NCBI GenBank assembly: GCA_934489015.1
Contig: CAKSSN010000020.1
Location: 1-47,658, forward strand
DNA from: an uncultured Clostridia bacterium
GTDB taxonomy: Bacteria > Bacillota > Clostridia > UBA1381
Length of the DNA: 47,658 nucleotides
Direction: 5' to 3'
Below, one piece after another: positions 32,251 to 41,532 of the stretch. The notes beneath the pieces are model-generated. The model ran no database searches. It saw only the letters and a program-made list of their open reading frames with translations, and was not told where the DNA came from. The position numbers and the translations under genes are program-made. Position 1 is the stretch's first letter, and each line of letters opens with the position of its first letter.

Positions 32251-34002
32251 TCAGCTTTTTTTAATTTTTATATAAACCCTCGTGCCGTGTCCCGGATTTG
32301 ATTCAATACGGCACCCGTATTCATCGCCAAAAATAAGCTTCAGACATTTGTTGGTATTATCAAGACCAAAGCGATTTTTCTTTATCATGCAATAAGACCA
32401 CTTTTCAAAGGACTCAGACATCATCAGATTAATCTCCTTTTGCTTGTTTTCTTCGATACCTACCCCATTGTCGCTCACAACAACATATACGCTGCCTTTT
32501 TCTTCAAATGATGAGATTTCTATTGTTTTATTTTCATTCTTTGAGGGTAAAAGTCCGTGGGTTACTGCATTTTCGATAATTGGCTGCAACATTAATTTAG
32601 GAACATAAACCCCCAGGTGTTCCTCCTTAATATTCCATATTATTTTTACAACATTATCATATCTCATGTTTACAATCTGCATATATTTTTCTGCAAATTC
32701 AACATCCTCCGATAAAGGGATTATAGTCCTTGTGCTGTTCAAAGAGCTTTTGAGCATATCAGACAATAATTTAATCGCATATGTTGCCTTGTTCTCTTTC
32801 TTCACAACGGACATAATAACAACATTCACAAGATTAAGAGTATTCATCAGGAAATGTGAATTAATTCTGGACTGGGCAAGTATCCGCTGACTTTCTCTTA
32901 CCTGTTCAATTCTTGCTGCCAACTGTATTTCTGTTAGCTTGTTTTTTTCCATAAGTCCAATAATATTTGCACTTATATAAGAAAACTCATTAATTCCATT
33001 TTCAGCAACCTCCTCCTGTGTTCCGTTAAAAAGATCAAGAATATTCTGTATTTGCCTGTAAAAATTACTTGCAATTATAAATACCAAAAATATCGAAAGA
33101 ATTATAATCAGCAGCATTATTGCCGTAACAGCTCCGGCAAAAGTAAACCTCTGATATTTTAACGGGTACCGCGGCGCTTTTATAATACAGTTCAAGCCGT
33201 TTGACTCAATCTCGCTTGAAACATAAATCTCATCATCAGCATACCTTATTATCGGTTTTCCGTTTTTATATTCTTCAACGTTTACGGATGTTCCAATGAG
33301 AGTCTTATCGGTTGCATGTATTACGGTACCATCGTTATCCGTCAGCAAAAGGCAATCCTCCTGCTTCAGAATGTTCATCAGTTCTTCATCAAAAGACCAT
33401 GTATCAATATTATGTACGGCATATCCTACGTGCTCGTTAAGGTATGAAATAGGTGTAATTACCGAAATATATCCGTAGCTCCTGTTTGCGTATAAAAAAT
33501 GCCTGTATATCGGCATCGGTTCACCGCATCTTTCAAGCCAGTTTTTATCGGGAAATCTGTCAAAGTAATTACTTCCAAAGCCTTTGCAGGAAAAAACATA
33601 TCCGCTTTTTAACGAATAAAGATATACGGAATCGCAAACTCTGTCATTTACCGTGTTATAGACTTCTGCTGCAAGCTGAATTGTTTTCTTGTTTAACACG
33701 TTGTCACTTTTTAAAAGATTTCCGATCCGCTCATTTATTGAAATATACTGCGCATCTTCATATACGATCGAAAGAGATTTTTCGATAACTCCGCTGCATT
33801 TGGAAACAATATTTATATACTCCACTCTTTGGGCGTTCTCATTTTTTTCGTTGTAATAGCTTATTGTAAAAATTCCGACAACAACGGTTGGAACCACAAA
33901 AAACAAAGTTATCAGAATCAAGTATTTAAAGAAAATGCTTGTCCATTTATAATTAGTATATATATTGCTTCTTGTCTTATTTACTTTTCTTTGTATAAAC
34001 AT
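32251..34002 (-). CDS. YesM-type sensor histidine kinase
   Basis: 583 residues: membrane helix at about 24-50, an extracellular Cache-like sensor domain (about 50-285), a second helix (about 287-312), then the His_kinase domain with the phospho-accepting His in SRINSHFLMNTLN, and a HATPase domain (LMLQPIIENAVTHGLL, VVVSDNGVGI). It likely senses an extracellular oligosaccharide or transporter state and phosphorylates the regulator whose gene overlaps its start by 22 nt. AAGGAG lies 11 nt before the ATG. This YesM/YesN class usually controls a neighbouring CUT1 transporter, as seen here. Confidence 0.93.
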   Translation of the reverse strand: MFIQRKVNKTRSNIYTNYKWTSIFFKYLILITLFFVVPTVVVGIFTISYYNEKNENAQRVEYINIVSKCSGVIEKSLSIVYEDAQYISINERIGNLLKSDNVLNKKTIQLAAEVYNTVNDRVCDSVYLYSLKSGYVFSCKGFGSNYFDRFPDKNWLERCGEPMPIYRHFLYANRSYGYISVITPISYLNEHVGYAVHNIDTWSFDEELMNILKQEDCLLLTDNDGTVIHATDKTLIGTSVNVEEYKNGKPIIRYADDEIYVSSEIESNGLNCIIKAPRYPLKYQRFTFAGAVTAIMLLIIILSIFLVFIIASNFYRQIQNILDLFNGTQEEVAENGINEFSYISANIIGLMEKNKLTEIQLAARIEQVRESQRILAQSRINSHFLMNTLNLVNVVIMSVVKKENKATYAIKLLSDMLKSSLNSTRTIIPLSEDVEFAEKYMQIVNMRYDNVVKIIWNIKEEHLGVYVPKLMLQPIIENAVTHGLLPSKNENKTIEISSFEEKGSVYVVVSDNGVGIEENKQKEINLMMSESFEKWSYCMIKKNRFGLDNTNKCLKLIFGDEYGCRIESNPGHGTRVYIKIKKS

Positions 34003-35396
34003 CTCTCTCTATACTCCTTAGGGGTACAACCGTAATAACGGTTAAACATTCTGTAAAAATTCTGGGATGAGCGGAATCCGACCTTTTCATAAAGCCTGCT
34101 TACCGTGCAATCTTCTTCCAGCAATAATTTTCCCGCATGCTCAAGGCGGACGGAGATCAGATAATCTATATATTTTTCACCACACAGTTTTTTTATATAT
34201 TTACTGAAATAGCTTGGCGACATGTGCATATACCCGGCTATGTCGTCAAGACTCAGATCCTCCATATAATGTTCATCGATATATTTTTTAAACCTTCTGA
34301 GCACCGCCTTATTCCGTTCAGTATTACCCTCATTACGGATATTATTTTCTATATGATTCATCAGAAGCGCAAAAGCCTGTTCGTCTGACACGGATGAAAC
34401 ATCAATTATATCGCCAAAATTTTTAAGTACATCTTTAACTGCTTTTTTAAAGCTAAGCTTGCTGTTAATGCAATTATCGTAAAGACTTTGTATAGCCTCG
34501 TGTGCAGTATCCGCACTTTCCTCCGTTATAAGCTTGTAAAGCTTTTGAACCAGGTCATCGTGCTCAGAAATTTTGTTTTGTTCATTTATAAAAGCCTGAA
34601 TGTTATCATAGGTGTCAACTATGTCAAGCCCGGGGCTGAATCCCAAAAACTGTTCTATGTCGTTCTTAATCATGTTAATTTCATTTATCAAAGACTGTTG
34701 AAAATCATCATTCTGAAATAGATTTATGGAAATAAAGTCCAGGTCGCCTATATTCAGCTCAAGTCGCATCCATATATTACTGCTGTTGTTATCGTTAAAC
34801 AATACGATATTATCTATCGCACGGTATAAATCGTCTTTTGTATACTGTGATGATTTTAGATACTCCTTTAACGCCTCGTTGTTGCAATGCACGATTGCAA
34901 CAGGATTATCGGATAGAAATTGCATATTATACAACGCTTCCGGTTTTATACCAACTACAGCGTTTCTCATTATTTCTTTAACCTTGGATAATATTTTTTT
35001 CTTTTCATCAGCCTCGTTTTTGTTTAATCTTTCATAAATTTTTTTGCACAATGCTTCAATTGCATCAAATCCTATCGGCTTAATAATATAATCAATCGCC
35101 CCAAGCTGCAGCGCTTTTTGAGCATAGATAAATTCATCGTATCCGCTGAGCACAGCAAACACGACATCGGGATAAATCTTTCTGATTCTTTCCATCATTT
35201 CATTTCCGTTTATAATCGGCATATTAACATCAGTTATAACAGCATCAACAAAGTTTTCTTCTGCCCAACCGATTGCCTCTTCCGGGGAAACAAAGCATTT
35301 AGTTTCAAAGCCATATTTATTCCAAGGAACAGCATCTGCCAATGTTCTCAGCGTAAAACGTTCGTCATCAACAATAATCAGCTTATATAACTTCAT
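33981..35396 (-). CDS. YesN-type response regulator with AraC DNA-binding domain
   Basis: 471 residues. The receiver domain has acidic D10/D11, phosphorylation site D56 (VITDVNMP) and the conserved Lys in IIKPIGFD. A long central linker follows, and the last 100 residues carry the two AraC helix-turn-helix motifs (LDDIAGYMHMSPSYFSKYIK; VGFRSSQNFYRMFNRYYG). ATG 35396 follows AAGGTG; a start at 35417 has no ribosome site. It should bind the 39-bp element upstream of its own promoter and of the ABC promoter. Confidence 0.93.
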   Translation of the reverse strand: MKLYKLIIVDDERFTLRTLADAVPWNKYGFETKCFVSPEEAIGWAEENFVDAVITDVNMPIINGNEMMERIRKIYPDVVFAVLSGYDEFIYAQKALQLGAIDYIIKPIGFDAIEALCKKIYERLNKNEADEKKKILSKVKEIMRNAVVGIKPEALYNMQFLSDNPVAIVHCNNEALKEYLKSSQYTKDDLYRAIDNIVLFNDNNSSNIWMRLELNIGDLDFISINLFQNDDFQQSLINEINMIKNDIEQFLGFSPGLDIVDTYDNIQAFINEQNKISEHDDLVQKLYKLITEESADTAHEAIQSLYDNCINSKLSFKKAVKDVLKNFGDIIDVSSVSDEQAFALLMNHIENNIRNEGNTERNKAVLRRFKKYIDEHYMEDLSLDDIAGYMHMSPSYFSKYIKKLCGEKYIDYLISVRLEHAGKLLLEEDCTVSRLYEKVGFRSSQNFYRMFNRYYGCTPKEYRERCLYKEK

Positions 35397-35480
35397 CCTA
35401 TTACACCTTTTCTTCATCCGCTTTTGTCATATATTCTTAACTTATTGTCTGTTTTTTCAAATTAAAAATATACATCATAA

Positions 35481-35543
35481 ATTATAACACATCTTTTTAA
35501 ATCTGTAAATTCACAATTTTTGTGTTTATTACCTTATTTTGTC
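35481..35543 (-). promoter_or_regulatory. yesNM promoter with putative YesN operator
   Basis: Minus strand: TTTACA (35509-35504), 17 nt, TATAAT (35486-35481), a near-consensus promoter 85 nt before the regulator start. Upstream 35505-35543 is the second copy of the shared 39-bp element, which suggests autoregulation. Confidence 0.78.
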
Positions 35544-35685
35544 TTGCTTATAATTCAATTCAGGCAGGTTCGGATTGCTCTGTCGGTCAAACGCATAAGA
35601 GTCCTTGCCGCCGCACCGGAATATGTTTAAAAATACATAAGGTATTCCTCCGTAAATTACATTAATAACTTCAAAATAAAATATG

Positions 35686-35722
35686 GCATGCCGTAATCAC
35701 AGTTTGAAGCATTACGGTATGC
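35686..35722 (+). other. Hairpin of unknown role in the 35.5-36.0 kb gap
   Basis: GCATGCCGTAAT (35686-35697) pairs with ATTACGGTATGC (35711-35722) with one G-U in the plus-strand RNA. Nearby, 35722-35967 on the minus strand is an open frame of 81 codons (MSVSAIKTSTELQDKKKELC) without a ribosome site. It may be a fragment of a larger gene. I see nothing else in 35544-35986. Confidence 0.3.
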
Positions 35723-35986
35723 TATACTTTATAAATATAAATTGACAGGTTTTTGTTTCCGGCGGACGAAGCAAGGCTGACGCCTTGCAAGGACAACGGT
35801 TCAAAAAGACGGCTTTTTTTAATCACAGGGCATATCGGGCTTGCCTCCCGTGTGTCTGCCACCTGCAAATTGCCATATCTCTGTTTCAACTGTTTCACCG
35901 TATCTATACATAATTCTTTTTTCTTGTCCTGCAGCTCTGTACTTGTTTTTATAGCCGAAACAGACATTGCGCCATTTTGATTTACT

Positions 35987-36801
35987 CTATATGCTTTTCC
36001 GGTAATCACCGGGCGTTATACCGAACTTTTTTTAAATATCCGGCAAAAGTATGAAGAGCTTTGAAAGTTTAAAGCTTCTGTTATATGTTCTAAAGTAGCT
36101 CCGCTGCTTTCGAGCATTTTTTTGCTTTGTTCAGGCGCATGTCCAACCGATATTCATTCGGATTCTTTCCCGAATACTCTTTAAATAACCGTCGGAAATA
36201 AGAAACACTGACATTACAGGTTTGTGCAATTTCTTCTATCGAAAAGTTACATAAAATATCGGATTCTATAAGTTCAATCCCGCTGTTTATTTGTGAAAAT
36301 CTTTTTTTCTTTTTCGTTCTTTTCTTTACATATATAGGAGAGTAAATTATAAACAGCTGATTTGATTTGAATCGGTGATGGTTTTGTACTTTCGTAATAA
36401 CGGATAATATCTTCGAAATATTTTTCAATAAGTAAAATGTTAATATCCTTTATTATAAAAGGCTCATCCGAAAAAGAAAATTCAACACCGTCTTTTTTTG
36501 TATTAATTTCCACAAGCATGGCATCATTGAATGTTTCTGTACAAGCTAAATTAAAACAGGTATATTCGCTTCCCCGGGGAAGGCATACAACGCTTTTATC
36601 TTTTATTACGAGTTTTTTCTGTGATTTACATACATATGAAGCCTGAACATTATTCAAAAAAATTATTCCGGTGCTTTTTCTGCGCTGCTTCATGTGAAAG
36701 ACTGCACCGTTAATCTATTTTTGCCGCATGGCAAAAACATTATAAATTTCAAAATCGGTGTAATATAATTGCTTTAAGCCTATTATGCTGGTTAAGGACA
36801 T
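35987..36801 (-). pseudogene. Decayed AraC-family regulator
   Basis: The gene starts at ATG 36801 with AGGAGG 9 nt upstream (MSLTSIIGLKQLYYTDFEIY) and ends at KKFGITPGDYRKSI followed by TAG (35987-35989). In between there is an in-frame TAG at codon 21 and three frameshifts, each in a homopolymeric A/T run (near 36300, 36115 and 36025). Both AraC helix-turn-helix motifs remain readable (IEEIAQTCNVSVSYFRRLF; ITEALNFQSSSYFCRIF). A gut-Firmicutes AraC of about 270 residues is the ancestral form. Recoding is unlikely given the frameshifts. Confidence 0.85.
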
Positions 36802-36979
36802 TTATATCAGCCTCCTGTAAATATAGTATATCATTGAGAATAAAGCCTGTCAATATTCGTGTCGAAAAATGCAATAAAATCAGCTTGGTTTATGCCTTGA
36901 AATTGTTATTTGACTGTGGCATAATTCAAATAGCTTAAGCTGTAACCTGAAATACGCAATAAAAGGAAGGAAGATTGGG

Positions 36980-37332
36980 ATGAGAAAGATAAATGTTACA
37001 ATATGGAATGAGTATTGTCACGAAAAACTGGATGAAAATATTGCAAAATTTACCTGGAAGGAATTCACGGTGCTATTAACCAAAAGCTTTCGCCGTCGGG
37101 AAAATTTAGTATCAGAGCAGCAACTTGGGATATGGAAGATCACGGATTGTCTGATGAGGTTTTGGATAATACGGATGTTCTCCTTTGGTGGGGGCATATG
37201 AAGCATGCCGATGTAAAAGATGAAATTGCGAATGAAATCGGCTACAAAACCGCTCAGCACTTCAGCGTGATTTTCAAAAAAAGTACCGGACTTACCCCGT
37301 CGGCATACCAAGCCAAACATAAACATATATAA
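36980..37332 (+). pseudogene. Chimeric fossil: ThuA N-terminus joined to an AraC C-terminus
   Basis: From ATG 36980 (preceded by AGGAAGGA) the sequence reads as the ThuA-like family: MRKINVTIWNEYCHEK, then after one frameshift near 37047 YLEGIHGAINQKL and DEVLDNTDVLLWWGHMKHAD. At about 37227 it switches in frame to the last helix-turn-helix of an AraC protein (NEIGYKTAQHFSVIFKKSTG, LTPSAYQ) and stops. Neither part is complete (ThuA proteins are about 230 residues), so a deletion fused two neighbouring genes. A 66-codon frame from 37132 spans the junction. Confidence 0.8.
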
Positions 37333-37373
37333 AAAATACGATGGCTCATTAAATCGCAGCCATCGTATTTTTT
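37331..37373. terminator. Bidirectional intrinsic terminator
   Basis: A perfect 16-bp stem, AAAAAATACGATGGCT (37331-37346) with its complement at 37358-37373, sits between the AraC fossil end and the converging YitT gene, with A/T runs on both sides. Confidence 0.88.
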
Positions 37374-37387
37374 ATATGTAAGTTAAA

Positions 37388-38227
37388 TTATTTGTATACT
37401 CTGAATCCGTTCCCAACAATCTGGGAGGATTCCGAAAAGATTATAAACGCCGTCGAATCCTTTTCAAGCACGCGTTTCTGAAAGTGCTCCGCCTCGTTTT
37501 CCTTCAGCGCACACATCAAAACCGTTTTATTTTCCATCGTATATCCGCCGGTTGCCCTTACAATGGTTACTCCGCGCGGCGAATTTGACACAAGGTACCG
37601 TGCGATTTCCTCTCCGCAGTCGGTAACGACAAACGCAAGCTTTGATATATTCAGCTTAAGTATAAGCCAATTCACGGCATATGAGGATATTGCAAGCGCA
37701 ATTATTCCGTACAGCGCAAGCTCGGTTCGTCCGAATACCGCAAGCGACACCGCAATAACCGCAGCGTCTACCGCAAGCAAAAGATTTCCGATTTTTATGT
37801 GCGGAAAAAAACGCTGCAAAAGCCTGCTTAATATATCGGTTCCGCCCGTTGACGCGCCCTCGACCAGCGTCAGTCCTATTCCTGCGCCGTACAGAACTGC
37901 CCCGAATACCGAGCCTAAAAATACATCATTGCAAATACTCGGAAGATACGAAAATATTTGCACAAAAGCAGATAGGAGCGTTGCTCCTATAAGCGAGTTT
38001 ATCACAAACGACTTACCCAAGAATCGGAGCGCCGCCGCCAATAACGCTGCATTGATTACTGCAAACGACAGTCCCGGCGCTATACCGAGCGTATGAAACA
38101 GAATTGTTGACAAGCCCGAAACGCCGCCGCTTACAATTTTGTTTGGTATATAAAATTCACTGACAGCAAAGCCAACCATTGCTGTTCCCAAGGTAATCGT
38201 TAAGTATCGTTTTACCGCTTTGTACAA
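37388..38227 (-). CDS. YitT-family membrane protein
   Basis: 279 residues with five or six membrane helices (YLTITLGTAMVGFAVSEFYI, KIVSGGVSGLSTILF, GASTGGTDILSRLL) and a C-terminal DUF2179 domain (RGVTIVRATGGYTMENKTVL). The family is common in Firmicutes; transport function is suspected but unproven. The start is uncertain: TTG at 38227 has GGAGG exactly 8 nt upstream, whereas an ATG at 38251 lacks any ribosome site, so I prefer the TTG. It appears unrelated to the glycan genes. Confidence 0.88.
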   Translation of the reverse strand: MYKAVKRYLTITLGTAMVGFAVSEFYIPNKIVSGGVSGLSTILFHTLGIAPGLSFAVINAALLAAALRFLGKSFVINSLIGATLLSAFVQIFSYLPSICNDVFLGSVFGAVLYGAGIGLTLVEGASTGGTDILSRLLQRFFPHIKIGNLLLAVDAAVIAVSLAVFGRTELALYGIIALAISSYAVNWLILKLNISKLAFVVTDCGEEIARYLVSNSPRGVTIVRATGGYTMENKTVLMCALKENEAEHFQKRVLEKDSTAFIIFSESSQIVGNGFRVYK

Positions 38228-38326
38228 TTTCGTTTCCTCCGTCACCTTCATTTACCAAATGTTATATGACAAATACGCAGTTTACATTTCTCCGAATCTT
38301 CTGACTATACTTATAATAATGTAGCC

Positions 38327-39493
38327 TTACAAAGTTTTTAAAATCTCGCGGCACTCGCTTATAAGCTGAGTAACCTGTTCATCCTTCATATCGGGATGTA
38401 TGCCGATATATACTGTTCTTGCCAGAACCTCAAGCGTTTTCGGACACATATCATCAGTATAATCCGGAATAATATCCTTGTTCGCCTCCATTTTGAACGG
38501 ATCCATAAGCGGATTGTACGCGCCGCGTTTTTCCATAATTGCCGTCCAATACTTATAGATATGCTTTCCCGTGTTAATCGGAACTGTTCCACCCTTTGCC
38601 TCCACAAATTTGTTTGCCTTTTCTGGCGTATCGAACGCAAAAGCAATCGTTGTTGCCAAATCGCCCTCTATGTCGTTTGATGGAATGAATCTGTACTCAC
38701 CGTCAAGCTCGTCCATAACTCTTTTCTTTATAAGTCTCAGGCTGTCTATCATCGAATCCATTCTTTTAAGCTGCTCACGGAGCATTGCCGACTGAATTTC
38801 GTTTGTACGGTATTCAACACCGCAGAACATCTTTTCCTGTACATCCTTCAGCTGATCTCCGAAGAACGCTACCGCGTTGCTGTCGTGATATATCAGCGCT
38901 CTCTGATATAAAAGGTTATCGTTTGTCAAAAGTGCGCCGCCCTCGCCTGTGCTTATCAGCTTGTACATGTTAAAACTCAGCGCGCCCGCATCGCCTATTG
39001 CTCCGAGACGTTTGCCATGATATTTTCCTCCGTCTGCCTGGCAAGCATCCTCAACAATTTTCAGATCATGCTCCTTTGCAATAGCGCATATAGCGTCCAT
39101 GTTACAGGGAAATCCCTGGATATGTACCGGAATTATCGCTTTTGTGGCAGGGGTAATTTTTCTTTTTACGTCCTCCGGGTCGATTGTCAGCGTTTCATCA
39201 CATTCCGCAATCACAGGAATCGCACCTACAGCCACAACAGCCATTGCGGTTGCTATGTATGTATATGCAGGCACTATAACCTGATTACCGGGTCCTATTC
39301 CGAGTGCCGTTAAGCCCGAGATAAGCGCCGCCATTCCGGACGTCATAGTCAGCGCGTTTTTCACGCCGAACAATTCTTTTATTTCATTTTCAGCCTGTTC
39401 CGTTTCATTGTAGACGTTTCTCGTCTTAAAGTAACTGCCGCTCAATATAACCCTTGAAACCGCTTCCGCCTCTTCTTTTCCTACTCTGTACAT
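38327..39493 (-). CDS. DegT/DnrJ/EryC1-family PLP aminotransferase
   Basis: 388 residues, full length. The PLP lysine is K178 in SFNMYKLISTGEGGAL, and other marks are TMTSGMAALISGL, VPAYTYIATA and VEDACQADGG. Such enzymes transfer an amino group to keto-sugars or keto-cyclitols. It is encoded 24 bp after a sugar isomerase gene on the same strand rather than in a cell-wall cluster, so a catabolic or inositol-like substrate is plausible. GGAGG precedes the ATG by 7 nt. Confidence 0.9.
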   Translation of the reverse strand: MYRVGKEEAEAVSRVILSGSYFKTRNVYNETEQAENEIKELFGVKNALTMTSGMAALISGLTALGIGPGNQVIVPAYTYIATAMAVVAVGAIPVIAECDETLTIDPEDVKRKITPATKAIIPVHIQGFPCNMDAICAIAKEHDLKIVEDACQADGGKYHGKRLGAIGDAGALSFNMYKLISTGEGGALLTNDNLLYQRALIYHDSNAVAFFGDQLKDVQEKMFCGVEYRTNEIQSAMLREQLKRMDSMIDSLRLIKKRVMDELDGEYRFIPSNDIEGDLATTIAFAFDTPEKANKFVEAKGGTVPINTGKHIYKYWTAIMEKRGAYNPLMDPFKMEANKDIIPDYTDDMCPKTLEVLARTVYIGIHPDMKDEQVTQLISECREILKTL

Positions 39494-39517
39494 AATGAAA
39501 CCTCCGTAATATATTTT

Positions 39518-40270
39518 TTATTTGTTTATATATCTTTTAAGGAATGCCGCGCTGTCCTTGATACACTCAATACAGTCGCGGTAGCACACATCCTGCTCCA
39601 CAACAAAGTGCTTTGCTCCGGCTTTCTCTGCCGCCGCAATTATTCCGTCCCACCAAAGGTTTCCTTCACCTACTGCGGCATAGGCCACAGCATTGTTTTC
39701 CACCCGTTTCATGTCCTTCATATGCAGCGCTGTCAGTCTGCCGTCAAGCTTTTCTATCCAATGTCTTATATCTCCGCCGCCGTGCTGAATCCAGTATGTA
39801 TCAAGCACAAATCCGATTTTGTCCTTATCAAAGCCGTCAGCCATCATTTCATAAGCGGTTTTTCCGTTCTCATATTTTCTGAACTCATGGCTGTGATTAT
39901 GATACGAGATTGTAATCCCGTATTTAGCGAGATACTCCGCAAGATCGTTTGCCTCGCCGATAAGCCGCGCTATCTCGGCAGCGCTTTCAAACTCGCTCGC
40001 CGAAAAGCCTAAATTTTTAATTCCGAACCTTCTGCAAAATTCAACCGTCTTTTCACGATCCTCATATGCCTTAAAATTGGATATTGTTCCCGAAATGTCC
40101 AAGCCGGTTTCGTTCGCTATCCTTGCTGGAGCCTCCATATTCTCTATTGCACCGAAAGGCTCAACCTCCGTATAGCCTATATTTCTTATCTGTTCAAATA
40201 ACGCCTTGATTTTTTCATCACTTGTTAAATGTTCTCTTACCGTATAAAGCTGAAGTCCTATATTTTTCAT
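39518..40270 (-). CDS. Sugar phosphate isomerase/epimerase (xylose isomerase-like TIM barrel)
   Basis: 250 residues of the AP_endonuc_2 barrel family. Likely metal-binding acids and histidines occur in ISYHNHSHEF, FVLDTYWIQHGG and ALHMKDM, with VEQD near the end. The family includes IolE/IolI-like inosose dehydratases and isomerases and keto-sugar epimerases. It is first in a two-gene operon with the aminotransferase and divergent from an AraC regulator. GGGAGG precedes the ATG. Confidence 0.88.
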   Translation of the reverse strand: MKNIGLQLYTVREHLTSDEKIKALFEQIRNIGYTEVEPFGAIENMEAPARIANETGLDISGTISNFKAYEDREKTVEFCRRFGIKNLGFSASEFESAAEIARLIGEANDLAEYLAKYGITISYHNHSHEFRKYENGKTAYEMMADGFDKDKIGFVLDTYWIQHGGGDIRHWIEKLDGRLTALHMKDMKRVENNAVAYAAVGEGNLWWDGIIAAAEKAGAKHFVVEQDVCYRDCIECIKDSAAFLKRYINK

Positions 40271-40393
40271 TTTTTACCTCCCACAGTAACAATTTATGTT
40301 GTTTTGCTTTTCCCAAAGCTCACTTAAATGATATATCAATTCAAAGCTGTTTGCAATACTCTGTATTCTTATAAAATGCACAAAAATTCTTAA

Positions 40394-40422
40394 TTGACAC
40401 AGCGCCGCGATTATGTTAAAAT
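40394..40422 (+). promoter_or_regulatory. Promoter of the AraC gene at 40.4 kb
   Basis: TTGACA (40394-40399), 17 nt, TAAAAT (40417-40422), 18 nt before the start codon. The divergent isomerase gene begins at 40270, so the AraC protein probably binds in 40271-40393. Confidence 0.75.
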
Positions 40423-40440
40423 AAAGCCGAGGTGACACTT

Positions 40441-41268
40441 ATGCTTTATCAGCCTTTATTGGAATATTCCACCCCTTATTTTGTAAGAAAAAGTGAACAT
40501 TTTGCTTCTTTTCAGGTACATATGCATCACGAAATCGAGATTTTGTACTGCATCAGCGGCACGCTCCATGCAAAGCTGAACGGAATAAAATATCTTATAA
40601 AAGCCGACGAGGCTTTAATTATAGGCAGCATGACCGACCACGAGCTTGTCGGCGACAAGGACGGTTGCTCGCTCCTTTTGATAGAGTTTGGGCCTATGCT
40701 TTTGCGTGAAAAATTCTCTTATTTATCCGAGCTGAAATTCGATAACCCCATACTGTCTTTTTCCGATTCCGAAAACAGCGCTTTTAACGCTATTCGTGAT
40801 TCCATATACGAATTGGTTAATACCTGCGGCAACAAAAGCGCCGCGTCGGATTTGCGTACAATAGGCGAGCTGTTCAGGCTTTCCTCAGCCATTATTTCCG
40901 CATACGGCGAAAGTTCCGTTTCGTTATCGGAGAAATCGGGCAAGCGTCAAATCGAAAAAGCGCTCGAGCTTATCTACCTGAATTATCAGTCTGATGTAAC
41001 CGTTGAGGCGGCAGCCGCCGCGTCGGGTTATTCAAAAAGTAATTTTTGTAGGAATTTTAAACTTGCCACCGGAACGAGCTTTCACAACTACCTTGCCAAG
41101 TACCGTATAACCAACTCCTGTTATTTGCTCCGTTCAACCGATTATTCGATAGGCAAGATTTCAGAAAGCGTCGGCTACAATGACACGCGTTCGTTTTGCA
41201 GAACCTTTAAACAGATAATGAATATGACTCCGCTTCAATACCGAAACGCACCCCAAAATATATTATGA
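40441..41268 (+). CDS. AraC-family regulator with cupin sensor domain
   Basis: 275 residues. An N-terminal cupin (QVHMHHEIEILYCISGTLHA) is followed by two helix-turn-helix motifs (VEAAAAASGYSKSNFCRNFK; ISESVGYNDTRSFCRTFK) and the closing MTPLQYR. ATG 40441 is chosen because GAGG lies 8 nt upstream; a GTG at 40432 overlaps that site. It is divergent from the isomerase-aminotransferase pair and probably controls it. Confidence 0.92.
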   Translation: MLYQPLLEYSTPYFVRKSEHFASFQVHMHHEIEILYCISGTLHAKLNGIKYLIKADEALIIGSMTDHELVGDKDGCSLLLIEFGPMLLREKFSYLSELKFDNPILSFSDSENSAFNAIRDSIYELVNTCGNKSAASDLRTIGELFRLSSAIISAYGESSVSLSEKSGKRQIEKALELIYLNYQSDVTVEAAAAASGYSKSNFCRNFKLATGTSFHNYLAKYRITNSCYLLRSTDYSIGKISESVGYNDTRSFCRTFKQIMNMTPLQYRNAPQNIL

Positions 41269-41354
41269 AATTATTTGACTTTAATTATTTCATATTGTAT
41301 CATTAAAACAAATATCCGACCGTTGCAAAAGTGACCCCGAGAAAAGAGGTTTTA

Positions 41355-41486
41355 TAACGTGAAAGTTTCTTTCACGTTAGCCTTCGGCAGGATTAAATTG
41401 CCCGTGCGAAATTTTCCTCACTACGCTCGGAACGCACATGGGCGTTAATAATCTCTTATCATTCCTTGCCTTGCCAATAAGAGATT
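41355..41486 (+). terminator. Two hairpins between the AraC gene and the glycosidase fossil
   Basis: TAACGTGAAAG (41355-41365) pairs with 41369-41379 around a 3-nt loop, and AATCTCTTAT (41450-41459) pairs with 41477-41486 followed by TTTTC. The second is a plausible terminator for the AraC transcript; the first lacks a U-tract. Confidence 0.45.
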
Positions 41487-41532
41487 TTCATTACTATTTG
41501 TGCCGATGCAGGGCAGCGGAATGGAGATTATT

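Noticed and set aside
35722..35967. An 81-codon minus-strand open frame (MSVSAIKTSTEL...)
   Set aside because: No ribosome site and no confident family; it follows a decayed AraC gene and may be a fragment, so it is only mentioned in the gap note.
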